Origin: an uncultured Eubacteriales bacterium
GTDB lineage: Bacteria; Bacillota; Clostridia; Lachnospirales; CAG-274
NCBI GenBank assembly: GCA_902496345.1
Contig: CABVAP010000013.1
Location: 1 to 27,684, forward strand
DNA length: 27,684 nt
Direction of reading: 5' to 3'
Shown: positions 5,987 through 13,269 of the stretch, piece by piece
Layout of the letters: each line of letters begins with the position of its first letter
Position numbering within the stretch: position 1 is the first letter of the stretch
Translations under genes and position numbers: made by a program
The notes under the pieces: generated by a model
What the model was told of the DNA's origin: nothing
The model's database searches: none
The model's input: the letters and a program-made list of their open reading frames with translations, nothing else

Positions 5987-7003
5987 ATGAAAAAGAAAAT
6001 TATTATACCAATTATTTTTATTTTTGCGATATTAATAATCTTAGCGATTTTTTTCTTAAATGGTGCTTTTGATAATTTTTTTAATTCTCAAAATTACGTT
6101 TTAAAGATAGGCGATATAAACATAAGCGAGGGCGAATATAAAGTTTATCTTTATGAGCAAAAGAAGTTTTTCGAAGAAACAGGTGATGAAGACATCTGGG
6201 AAACAGATATTGACGGAGTTCCTGCCGAAGAAGTTGCAAAGCAAAATGCAATAAATTCAATTGCGTCCGTAAAATCATCTTTATTACAAGCAGAAAGGCT
6301 TGGGATAACTTTATCTGATGATGATTTAAACAAAGTTTCCGGTATGGCAGATAAATATTACTCTGAAATAGGTGACGAGCTTGCGAAAAAATTTGACGTT
6401 ACTTATGACGATATTTACGACATAAATAAAGAATGGCAAATTCAAAATAAAGTTTTTGAATATATAACAGAGGGTTTTAAAATAGACGAAAAAGAATTTG
6501 ACAGATACTTTGAAGAATATTGTGACGAAAATAAACCAGACATAACAAACATAAAAGTCAAATACATTTTTAAATCTTTTGACAAGGAAAAAAATAATTT
6601 TGATACCGTTTATAATCAAATGAAAGAGATACGCTCTCAGGTTGTTCAAAATAGCGATTTAAGCAACTTTGATACGTCTATACAGAAATATTCAGAAATA
6701 GACTCAAAAAGCGAAATAGAGGTAAAAAAAGGTGTTTTTGAGGACACTGTAGAAGATAAGATATTTGAGCTTACAAAAAAAGGTCAAATATCTGATATAG
6801 TTGTAGGTTCAAATGGATTTTACATTTTCTATGTAACAGATTATTCAAAACAAGATATAAATTCTTTAAAAGAGAGCAAAAGAGAAGAATTTTACAAAAA
6901 TAAAAAAGAAGAATTTTACCGTCAACAAAGTGAAAAATGGACAAGTGAACTTACTATAGAAAAAAATAATGAGTTGTTTTCCACTATTAAGGTTGAGTCT
7001 TAA
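5987..7003 (+). CDS. Membrane-anchored PpiC/PrsA-like peptidyl-prolyl isomerase (foldase)
   Basis: Likely assists folding of secreted proteins at the outer face of the membrane. The 338-residue protein has an uncleaved-looking N-terminal hydrophobic segment (residues about 4-24) after MKKK and no lipobox cysteine, so it is a membrane-tethered rather than a lipoprotein PrsA. A SurA/PrsA-type helical N domain follows (about 40-180). A parvulin-like rotamase core occupies about 185-290, with VKYIFKSF near its start and KGQISDIVVGSNGFYIFYV near its end. The C-terminal tail is lysine- and glutamate-rich. GAGG lies upstream of the ATG at 5987. It is monocistronic, with its own promoter, a WalR-like box and a strong terminator. 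Whether the isomerase site is active cannot be judged; the rotamase part is divergent. Confidence 0.8.
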   Translation: MKKKIIIPIIFIFAILIILAIFFLNGAFDNFFNSQNYVLKIGDINISEGEYKVYLYEQKKFFEETGDEDIWETDIDGVPAEEVAKQNAINSIASVKSSLLQAERLGITLSDDDLNKVSGMADKYYSEIGDELAKKFDVTYDDIYDINKEWQIQNKVFEYITEGFKIDEKEFDRYFEEYCDENKPDITNIKVKYIFKSFDKEKNNFDTVYNQMKEIRSQVVQNSDLSNFDTSIQKYSEIDSKSEIEVKKGVFEDTVEDKIFELTKKGQISDIVVGSNGFYIFYVTDYSKQDINSLKESKREEFYKNKKEEFYRQQSEKWTSELTIEKNNELFSTIKVES

Positions 7004-7042
7004 AAAAAACACCTGAAACATAGTTTCAGGTGTTTTTTAATT
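7003..7042. terminator. Bidirectional terminator between foldase and response regulator
   Basis: AAAACACCTGAAAC pairs with GTTTCAGGTGTTTT around a short ATA loop, with A-run and T-run flanks, so it can end both the foldase transcript (plus) and the response regulator transcript (minus). Confidence 0.9.
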
Positions 7043-7078
7043 TAGAACTTTGACTTACCCCACGAACTTAAAACGAAC

Positions 7079-8113
7079 TTAAAAGATTTCATTTGCCTGT
7101 AGTTGCTTGATAAATTCAGAAGTCAGCTTGTTATCAAGGTAAGTCTGACTGTTTGTAACAAACTTAACTATAAGCTCTTTCAAAGATAAGTTTGGCGAAC
7201 TCTTTTTTGTTTCTTCAAATAAAGTTACTATGTTTAAAATTCTAGCACCAACCGGTATCTCTTGACCCTTCAAATTAAAAGGTCCACTTCCGTCAAAACT
7301 TTCATACTGATACCTTATGTTTTCAAAAACTTCTTTTGAAATATCTTCACCAAGTATTCTGTCAGCCGATGATATTACTATATTGCATAAATGATTAAAA
7401 TTAGGGCTGTACTTTTGTGTCGCATTAAATTCTTTAAGTTCGTTCTCTGTCAAAGCAACTTTACCAACATTTCTCAACATTGCTGATATTTCAAGGTTCT
7501 TTCTTTGTCCATCTTCAAGTTTTAAAACATCGGCCATATATCCACAATATTTAACTATATCTTCTGTTGCAGTTTCGTCTTCACCTAGCTTCAAATCACA
7601 AGTTAATGAAAAGGCTTTCATAAGTCCGTCAATCTTACTGTCAGCATCGTTGTACAAATTTTGATATTTATAATAGAGCGTTTCGTAATTTTTACTGAGT
7701 TCAGCATTTATCTTGTCTTGTTCATAGCTCTTTATCGCCTCAAGTAATGTAAGCATTAAGTCTTTGCTGTCCCAAGGTTTTGAAATATATCTGTATATAC
7801 CAGCCTTATTGATTGCATTTACTATACCATCTATAGCTGAATATCCTGTGAGCATAATTCTTTTTATCTTTGGGTCACGGTCCCTTACTAATGTAAGTAA
7901 CTCATCGCCCTTCATAAGAGGCATTATGTAATCGCTTATAAAAACAGAAACCTCTCTGCCGGAGTTTAGACAATCATCAAGTATTTTTAATGCTTCTGTC
8001 GCATTCAACGCTTTTTCTATATTGTAATTTTTTCCAAACCACGACTCTAGCTGTTCGTATAACATATTTAAAAGCATTTTTTCATCATCAACGCATATTA
8101 TTGTCGAACGCAT
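7079..8113 (-). CDS. Response regulator with degenerate HD-GYP-like output domain
   Basis: The 344-residue protein has an N-terminal receiver domain (about 1-125) with all phosphorylation residues: acidic pair Asp9-Asp10, phosphoacceptor Asp61 in FISDYIMP, Thr89 and Lys112 in SKPW. A helical linker (about 125-165) leads to an RpfG-like region (about 170-340). There the HD motif that should read HDIGK is RNVGK (214-218), and the HHE-type motif before DGSGYP is YQYESFDGSGPF. The GQEIPVGARIL segment that defines the family is kept. The metal ligands are therefore lost and c-di-GMP hydrolysis is not expected; a role in signal-dependent protein binding is more likely. No partner kinase is adjacent. 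Its promoter is at 8180-8208 and it ends at the shared terminator. Confidence 0.88.
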   Translation of the reverse strand: MRSTIICVDDEKMLLNMLYEQLESWFGKNYNIEKALNATEALKILDDCLNSGREVSVFISDYIMPLMKGDELLTLVRDRDPKIKRIMLTGYSAIDGIVNAINKAGIYRYISKPWDSKDLMLTLLEAIKSYEQDKINAELSKNYETLYYKYQNLYNDADSKIDGLMKAFSLTCDLKLGEDETATEDIVKYCGYMADVLKLEDGQRKNLEISAMLRNVGKVALTENELKEFNATQKYSPNFNHLCNIVISSADRILGEDISKEVFENIRYQYESFDGSGPFNLKGQEIPVGARILNIVTLFEETKKSSPNLSLKELIVKFVTNSQTYLDNKLTSEFIKQLQANEIF

Positions 8114-8179
8114 TTCCTCAATACCCCCATTTAAAAATTACAATTAAAATAAAAATAATTCAAAATTCCTTTTAAACTG

Positions 8180-8208
8180 ATTATAACACAGCTATTTTAG
8201 TTTTACAA
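8180..8208 (-). promoter_or_regulatory. Promoter of the response regulator gene
   Basis: On the minus strand TTGTAA (8203-8208), a 17-base spacer and TATAAT (8180-8185), about 70 bp before the ATG at 8113. Confidence 0.75.
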
Positions 8209-8288
8209 TATAAAAATAAACACGCGAGCTTCAAGAAATTAAGCCATTATAAATGTAGCATTACCAAATACCCACAAAGTTTACATTT

Positions 8289-9152
8289 TTACTTAAAATA
8301 CTCCCTTGTAACTAAGGTACGGTTATAAGCATTAATAAAGAACATCTGGTCAGTCCCCGAAACTTCTATTCTGTAGTAAGGTGTTGCAACTATGTTACTA
8401 CCCTTTTCAAAATCGCCAAAGTAGTAACCTTTTTCAATTCTCTTAATGCTCACGCTTTGACCTACAAAAATCTCGTCAACTTTCCCTGCAAAAATAAATA
8501 GAGCTTCATCAGCAGAACATATATCGACTGTACTGCCATATCCTTTTATAGGGAAATAGCTCATTTCAGCCTTTATAGTTCCAGACTTGTATACATTAAA
8601 CAAAATATGATTGTTAAAAATCAACTTACCCTTATACTTTTGAATATATTCAACTTGATAAGAAAGTCCGTCTGATGAAAGGTCAGCTTTATATTTTGTA
8701 AGTCCACTGTAATAATCCGACACTTTGTCAACATATCCATCACAAATATCGGTAACATTTTTTTCAGTAAATCCAGAGGTTAAATCAATGTTAGAGCTTT
8801 CAAATTCCACCCTGTCAGGATATATAGAAACCTTTTTGTCACCAGAAATTAAAAGCGTTTTCATAAAATCCGAACTTCTTTGAATATCTTCCGAATCAGA
8901 GAAAAATATTTTCTGTATATTTATTTCATCATAAGAACATTCACTAAAATTAATTTGTTGCATAGGCTTGTAATCAACAGGTATTTCAGAGCTTAAAGTA
9001 ATATTCTTTTTCTCCATAATAGTTTTAATAGCGTCAGATTGTTCAGTTCCTATAGTATATTTTCTATCGGATAAAATATTGCACACAAATAAAAAGAGAT
9101 TTAAAACCATAAGGAATAGAATTATATAATTTTTCGCTTTGCCCCAGTCCAT
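8289..9152 (-). CDS. yycI: YycI-family two-component system regulatory protein
   Basis: YycI works with YycH at the membrane to control the WalK sensor kinase of cell-wall homeostasis. The 287-residue product begins MDWGKAKNYIILFLMVLNLFL, the hallmark YycI start, with one transmembrane segment at residues about 6-25 and a large extracytoplasmic domain. I chose ATG at 9152 rather than a TTG 39 bases upstream because GGGGGA lies about six bases before it and the family start MDW fits. yycH precedes it by 63 bp with no terminator between, so they form one operon. No walR, walK or walJ gene is present nearby. No clear terminator follows. Confidence 0.88.
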   Translation of the reverse strand: MDWGKAKNYIILFLMVLNLFLFVCNILSDRKYTIGTEQSDAIKTIMEKKNITLSSEIPVDYKPMQQINFSECSYDEINIQKIFFSDSEDIQRSSDFMKTLLISGDKKVSIYPDRVEFESSNIDLTSGFTEKNVTDICDGYVDKVSDYYSGLTKYKADLSSDGLSYQVEYIQKYKGKLIFNNHILFNVYKSGTIKAEMSYFPIKGYGSTVDICSADEALFIFAGKVDEIFVGQSVSIKRIEKGYYFGDFEKGSNIVATPYYRIEVSGTDQMFFINAYNRTLVTREYFK

Positions 9153-9215
9153 AAAAATCCCCCTTTTTTGTGTTTTTTTGTTATTCTTCAACTAAATAAT
9201 TAAACTGCTATCTAT

Positions 9216-10655
9216 TTACCACGTTGTCACCTCATAGGTGCTATAGTCCTCTATCACGCTGTCACTTTCGGTTGTTTGTTCTGTCGATATATCTTGATTT
9301 TCAAGTCCTCTTATGTACCTTTTTCCGTCAACATCGATTAACCATTTAAGTTCAGCATTTTCATTTTTGTAAAGCAAATATTCAAGTTCCATATTTTCAA
9401 CAGCCTTTTTTTGATTTCCGTCATTGTTCATTTCAGCGAAAACCTCATCTATAGCAGTAAGGAAGCCTTTTTCCATATTTTTTTTGTTGTTTTCGTCAAC
9501 TAAAAATTCCTTTGCATATCTTCGATATTTAGAAACCTTTCCACCACTAACGGTAACCTCGATAATAGAATTAAGCCCCAAATCATTTTTAAGTTCGTCA
9601 CTAAGTTCAACAGAGAAGTTATTTAGCTTATAATCAAAATAGAAAACTATTTTTTCGCTATCAGAGTAGTAACCACTAAGGTAATACTCGTTTTTGATAT
9701 TGCTGTCTTTTTTAAGGAAACTGACAGCCGATTTGTATTGACTGTAAAAGCTTTCTTCACTACCAGCTTTTTCTGTACTGTAGTTGTAATATTCAATAAT
9801 ATCATTAGGGTAATATTTAACAACCGTGTTTTCATCACTATATACATAAATGCCGTTAGATATAGACGCCCATTTTGACGCAGCATTATCAAAGAATACA
9901 TCAACACATTTTTCAAGTTTCAAAGGCTCAAATTCATTATTTTCATAAAATTGACCTTCTGCCTTAATGGTATAATATTTTGTTTTGTTGTTCCATTGAG
10001 GTATAAAAACATTAGAGCCAAATATATCAATACCGTTTTTAATGCTAGAAGTATAGTAGACTTCAGCGTCACTAGCAGTAACAGAGCCAATATTATTATA
10101 CACGTCATAGATTATTTGATTTTTTTCAAGAGAGTAAAAACAGCCTTTTCCCGTTTTTCTGTTTCCAAAACCAACAACAAGAGTTTCAGGTGTTGTAGCG
10201 TAAGGCACAACAACAACAGTATCCATTTTATCGGAAAAGCTAGATAAAAGACTTTCGTTAAAGCCGAACATATTAGATATAGATTTGCTGTCAATCTCAC
10301 AGCTATATTGGTAAATGATAGACCTGCCGGATAAAATATTATTCCAGTCAAACTCAGTTCTTGCGAGTACGCTTCCATTTTCCATAGTAGCCTTAACAGC
10401 AGAATCAAAAGAAGATTTATATTCATTTTGATAAATATTATTTTTAAGACAAATAAGTTTGTCACTACCCTGATTAACGATTATATTATCAAGAGAATAT
10501 AACAAACCGTCATCATCGGCACTTTTAGAGTTGTTGAAAAAAGAGTAAAAAAAGTTATGGTTTGAAGAATCCCCAAACCATAACCCAGAAGTTTGATAAA
10601 TAGCCAGTATAACAAAAAAAGCAATTATAAAATTTTTAGTAATATTTAATTTCAT
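9216..10655 (-). CDS. yycH: YycH-family regulatory protein
   Basis: Partner of YycI in modulating the WalK kinase. The 479-residue protein has a short cytoplasmic N-terminus, a single transmembrane segment (about residues 9-25) followed by the YQTSGLWFG type sequence seen in clostridial members, and a large extracellular domain ending in a Ser/Thr/Glu-rich tail. The chosen ATG at 10655 has AAAGGTG six bases before it; a GTG nine bases further upstream lies inside that ribosome binding site and is unlikely to be used. The upstream Ig-like gene ends five bases before this start, implying translational coupling. YycH is highly divergent between species, so the call rests on the N-terminus, the size and the adjacent yycI. 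Confidence 0.8.
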   Translation of the reverse strand: MKLNITKNFIIAFFVILAIYQTSGLWFGDSSNHNFFYSFFNNSKSADDDGLLYSLDNIIVNQGSDKLICLKNNIYQNEYKSSFDSAVKATMENGSVLARTEFDWNNILSGRSIIYQYSCEIDSKSISNMFGFNESLLSSFSDKMDTVVVVPYATTPETLVVGFGNRKTGKGCFYSLEKNQIIYDVYNNIGSVTASDAEVYYTSSIKNGIDIFGSNVFIPQWNNKTKYYTIKAEGQFYENNEFEPLKLEKCVDVFFDNAASKWASISNGIYVYSDENTVVKYYPNDIIEYYNYSTEKAGSEESFYSQYKSAVSFLKKDSNIKNEYYLSGYYSDSEKIVFYFDYKLNNFSVELSDELKNDLGLNSIIEVTVSGGKVSKYRRYAKEFLVDENNKKNMEKGFLTAIDEVFAEMNNDGNQKKAVENMELEYLLYKNENAELKWLIDVDGKRYIRGLENQDISTEQTTESDSVIEDYSTYEVTTW

Positions 10656-10660
10656 TAAAA

Positions 10661-11113
10661 TCACCTTTGCCCGGGAAGAACAATACCTTGCCTGAGTTCA
10701 TTTTTAATCTCACTTTTTTTACGTTTAACAACGGAGGACGCCTCTGAATATTTTTCGCCGTTACTTGCTTTAACGACAATAAGATTTTTGCCAACAGCAA
10801 GGTCAACGTTTTGCATAAAGATTTCAGAAAGTCCAACGGTTGTATTACATCTGTCTAGTTCAACCAACTTTGTTCCTTCAGCAGTTTCAATCACTTTGTA
10901 AACAATAATGTCAACAGCAGTATCTTTTTCAGCAGTTCCTGAAATAATACGAGAGCTATCAAAAGTGGTATCCGTGCCTTTTTGCAAATTCATACCGCCG
11001 GTAATCCCGAACTTATCAACAGCTTGAGAACCGGAAGGAGCTGCAAGAACGCATATAGTAGACGCAGCTATTACAAATATTAGAACAGATATAAATGATA
11101 ATAACTTTTTCAT
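10661..11113 (-). CDS. Secreted protein with Ig-like fold, first gene of the yycH-yycI operon
   Basis: A 150-residue protein with a cleavable signal peptide (MKK, hydrophobic stretch to about residue 24, LAA-PSG cleavage region). A single beta-sandwich-like domain follows (about 50-135), with SGTAEKDTAVDIIVYKV and VDLAVGKNLIVVKAS, resembling bacterial Ig-like or cadherin-type domains. The tail is basic. AAGGAGA lies five bases before the ATG at 11113. It is the promoter-proximal gene, immediately ahead of yycH, where walR-walK would be expected in many Firmicutes. It could be an extracytoplasmic accessory of the WalK-YycHI sensing complex, but that is inference from position; no specific family was recognised. 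Confidence 0.75.
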   Translation of the reverse strand: MKKLLSFISVLIFVIAASTICVLAAPSGSQAVDKFGITGGMNLQKGTDTTFDSSRIISGTAEKDTAVDIIVYKVIETAEGTKLVELDRCNTTVGLSEIFMQNVDLAVGKNLIVVKASNGEKYSEASSVVKRKKSEIKNELRQGIVLPGQR

Positions 11114-11249
11114 AACAGTCTCCTTTCCAAGAGCTATTAAAGTTCTTAAATTTAGAAAAACGAATTAAATTTGTCTTTCCATTTATCTTATGTACCATTT
11201 CTCTTCGAAAATTTTCGGTGGCATAAACTTATACCTCTACACAATATAC

Positions 11250-11255
11250 ATTATA
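11250..11255 (-). promoter_or_regulatory. -10 element of the Ig-like/yycH/yycI operon
   Basis: A perfect TATAAT on the minus strand without a good -35 hexamer at the proper distance; the -35 region is instead occupied by the WalR-like box at 11266-11282. This is the pattern of an activator-dependent promoter. The predicted leader is about 130 nt. Confidence 0.6.
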
Positions 11256-11265
11256 CAATACCAAT

Positions 11266-11282
11266 GTTACAATTATGTTACA
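11266..11282 (-). promoter_or_regulatory. Candidate WalR (YycF) box overlapping the yycHI operon promoter
   Basis: On the minus strand the bases read TGTAAC-ATAAT-TGTAAC, two identical half-sites in the correct orientation and exact spacing of the WalR consensus TGTWAH-N5-TGTWAH. The box ends ten bases before the TATAAT at 11250-11255 and covers the -35 region. Confidence 0.65.
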
Positions 11283-11345
11283 CGTTGTTTACTTTTAAAT
11301 TAAATTATAACCGTCAAATTTTTTCAAATCGAAATGGTTCAAAAA

Positions 11346-11407
11346 ACCTTGAAGCTTCGCCAAAAATTTTACAGATAAGTAGGCAATTTGTGGGTCACCC
11401 TCAAGGT
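11346..11407. repeat. Short inverted-repeat element bounded by ACCTTGA (copy A), likely pyrG terminator
   Basis: AAACCTTGA (11344-11352) and TCAAGGTTT (11401-11409) form a perfect nine-base outer stem around a structured centre that includes GGGTGACCC on the minus strand. On that strand the outer stem is followed by TTTTTT-like sequence (AAAAAA at 11341-11346), so it can terminate pyrG, whose stop is about 50 bp away. It resembles the element at 4867-4932. Confidence 0.5.
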
Positions 11408-11458
11408 TTAAAGATTTATTTTAAGGCTTTAATATTTTAAATATTGAGCATTTTATTT

Positions 11459-13069
11459 TTAACGTTTGTTTTGAATACCAGCCTCAACAAAACCTTTAAA
11501 TAATGGGTGAGGTCTGTTAGGGCGAGATTTAAATTCAGGGTGGAATTGAACGCTAACGAACCAAGGGTGAGCGTCTTTTTTAAGTTCAACGATTTCAACA
11601 AGTCTTTCGTCAGGAGAAAGACCAGCGATAACAAGACCTTTTTCAACCATCTGGTTACGATATTCGTTGTTAAATTCATATCTGTGTCTGTGTCTTTCAT
11701 AAATAAGCTCTTCACCGTAAACTTCTTCAGATATGCTACCTTTAGCGAGTTTACAAGGGTAAGCACCAAGACGCATAGTTCCACCAAGTTCGTCAATGTC
11801 TTTCTGTTCAGGCATAATGTCAATAACAGGGTAAGGAGTATCTTCATTAATTTCAGAAGTATGAGCACCGTTAAGTCCGACAACGTTTCGACCAAATTCG
11901 ATAACAGTACAGTGCATACCGAGGCAAATTCCAAGGAAAGGAACTTTGTTTTCTCTTGCATATTGAACAGCAGAGATTTTACCTTCAACACCTCTTTCAC
12001 CGAAACCACCAGGAACCAAAATAGCGTCAACATCAGATAAATGAGCGTCAGCACCGTCTTTTTCGATGTCTTCAGCGTTAATCCATTTTATGTTTACATC
12101 AGCAGATAAGTGAATACCAGCGTGTTTAAGTGATTCAACAATTGAGATATAAGCGTCGTGTAGTTCAACATATTTACCAACAAGACCAACAGTAACTTTG
12201 TCTTGAAGATTTTTTTGTTTTTCAACAACTTGACACCAGTCGTCAAGGTCAGGGTGTCTATCTTGAATAGAAAGCTTTTCACAAACGATGTGAGCAAGTT
12301 TTTCTTTTTCAAGAAGTAAAGGAATTTCATAAAGTGACTCACAGTCGATGTTTTCCATAACGCATTTTTTATCAACGTTGCAGAAAAGAGCAAGTTTATC
12401 TTTCATTTCTTGACTCATAGTATGTTCAGTTCTACAAACGATAATGTCAGGCTGAATACCAATAGCAAGGAGTTGTTTAACAGAATGCTGAGTTGGTTTT
12501 GTTTTCATTTCGCCAGATTTAGCTAAGTAAGGGATTAAAGTAACGTGAATGTATAAAACGTTTTCTTTTCCAACATCGCTAGAAACCTGTCTAATTGCCT
12601 CAAGGAAAGGTTCACTTTCGATGTCACCGACAGTACCACCGATTTCAGTAATAACAATATCAGATTGAGTTGATTTACCAGCTCTAAAAACTCTCTCTTT
12701 GATTGCGTTAGTGATGTGAGGAATAACCTGAACAGTTGCACCAAGATATTCGCCCTTTCTTTCCTTATTAAGAACAGACCAATAAACCTTACCAGTTGTG
12801 ATGTTGTTGTTTATAGTAAGGCTTTCATCAATAAATCTTTCATAGTGACCAAGGTCAAGGTCAGTTTCGCCACCGTCATCAGTAACAAAAACTTCACCGT
12901 GCTGATAAGGGCTCATAGTACCTGGGTCGATGTTGATATATGGGTCAAATTTCTGAATTGTAACTTTGTAACCTCTTGCTTTAAGAAGTCGTCCGAGGGA
13001 AGCTGCCGTGATACCTTTACCAAGACCAGAAACAACCCCACCTGTAACAAAAATGTACTTTGTCTGCAT
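11459..13069 (-). CDS. pyrG: CTP synthase
   Basis: Converts UTP to CTP with ATP and glutamine, the last step of cytidine nucleotide synthesis. The 536-residue protein has the N-terminal amidoligase domain (KYIFVTGGVVSGLGKGITAA with P-loop, then DPYINIDPGTMSPYQHGEVF). The C-terminal class I glutamine amidotransferase domain has nucleophile Cys in FLGICLGMH and the His-Glu pair in QFHPEF. Most relatives read GICLGMQ, so His after the Met is a variant. The start is ATG at 13069 because GAGGTG precedes it by six bases; the GTG nine bases upstream lies within that site. It is the end of the minus-strand block and is probably monocistronic, with a structured leader upstream. Confidence 0.97.
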   Translation of the reverse strand: MQTKYIFVTGGVVSGLGKGITAASLGRLLKARGYKVTIQKFDPYINIDPGTMSPYQHGEVFVTDDGGETDLDLGHYERFIDESLTINNNITTGKVYWSVLNKERKGEYLGATVQVIPHITNAIKERVFRAGKSTQSDIVITEIGGTVGDIESEPFLEAIRQVSSDVGKENVLYIHVTLIPYLAKSGEMKTKPTQHSVKQLLAIGIQPDIIVCRTEHTMSQEMKDKLALFCNVDKKCVMENIDCESLYEIPLLLEKEKLAHIVCEKLSIQDRHPDLDDWCQVVEKQKNLQDKVTVGLVGKYVELHDAYISIVESLKHAGIHLSADVNIKWINAEDIEKDGADAHLSDVDAILVPGGFGERGVEGKISAVQYARENKVPFLGICLGMHCTVIEFGRNVVGLNGAHTSEINEDTPYPVIDIMPEQKDIDELGGTMRLGAYPCKLAKGSISEEVYGEELIYERHRHRYEFNNEYRNQMVEKGLVIAGLSPDERLVEIVELKKDAHPWFVSVQFHPEFKSRPNRPHPLFKGFVEAGIQNKR

Positions 13070-13121
13070 CGTTTTCACCTCTTACATAAAAATAAACTAT
13101 ATTAAATAAAATCAAAGTAAC

Positions 13122-13205
13122 CACTAATTAATTAATATGACATCAAAGAAATCATATTTTTTTGCAAGGCTGTCGCAAAAGCAACAGCCTTTAAATTAAT
13201 TAGTG
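13122..13205 (-). other. Structured region ahead of pyrG (nested inverted repeats)
   Basis: An outer 12-bp stem, CACTAATTAATT (13122-13133) with AATTAATTAGTG (13194-13205), encloses a strong hairpin at 13166-13191. On the minus strand the hairpin pairs completely, AAGGCTGTTGC with GCGACAGCCTT around TTTT, using one G-U wobble; on the plus strand that position is a C-A mismatch, so the functional RNA should be the minus strand. It can be the 3' structure of the protease transcript or the leader of pyrG. A candidate pyrG promoter lies at 13236-13264. Confidence 0.5.
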
Positions 13206-13235
13206 ATTTTTTAATAAAAAAGTTTCATTGTTATA

Positions 13236-13264
13236 AGGATACCCCAAATCAAAGATACGGTCAA
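13236..13264 (-). promoter_or_regulatory. Candidate promoter of pyrG
   Basis: On the minus strand TTGACC (13259-13264), 17 bases, TATCCT (13236-13241). The start would give a leader of about 160 nt that includes the nested hairpin. The -10 is weak. An alternative weaker candidate is TTGCGA-16-TATGAT at 13151-13178. Confidence 0.35.
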
Positions 13265-13269
13265 GTGTT

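Noticed and set aside
8114..8288. A terminator for yycI
   Set aside because: I looked for a hairpin with a T-run after the yycI stop and saw none convincing; the region holds the response regulator promoter instead.
11171..11440. An 89-codon plus-strand frame upstream of the Ig-like gene
   Set aside because: It covers the promoter, the WalR box and the inverted-repeat element, has no ribosome binding site and reads like translated AT-rich spacer.
11437..12054. Long reading frames overlapping pyrG in other frames and strands (also 11507-12040 and 12716-13105)
   Set aside because: pyrG is recognised along its full length with catalytic residues; the overlapping frames have low-complexity composition and no ribosome binding sites.
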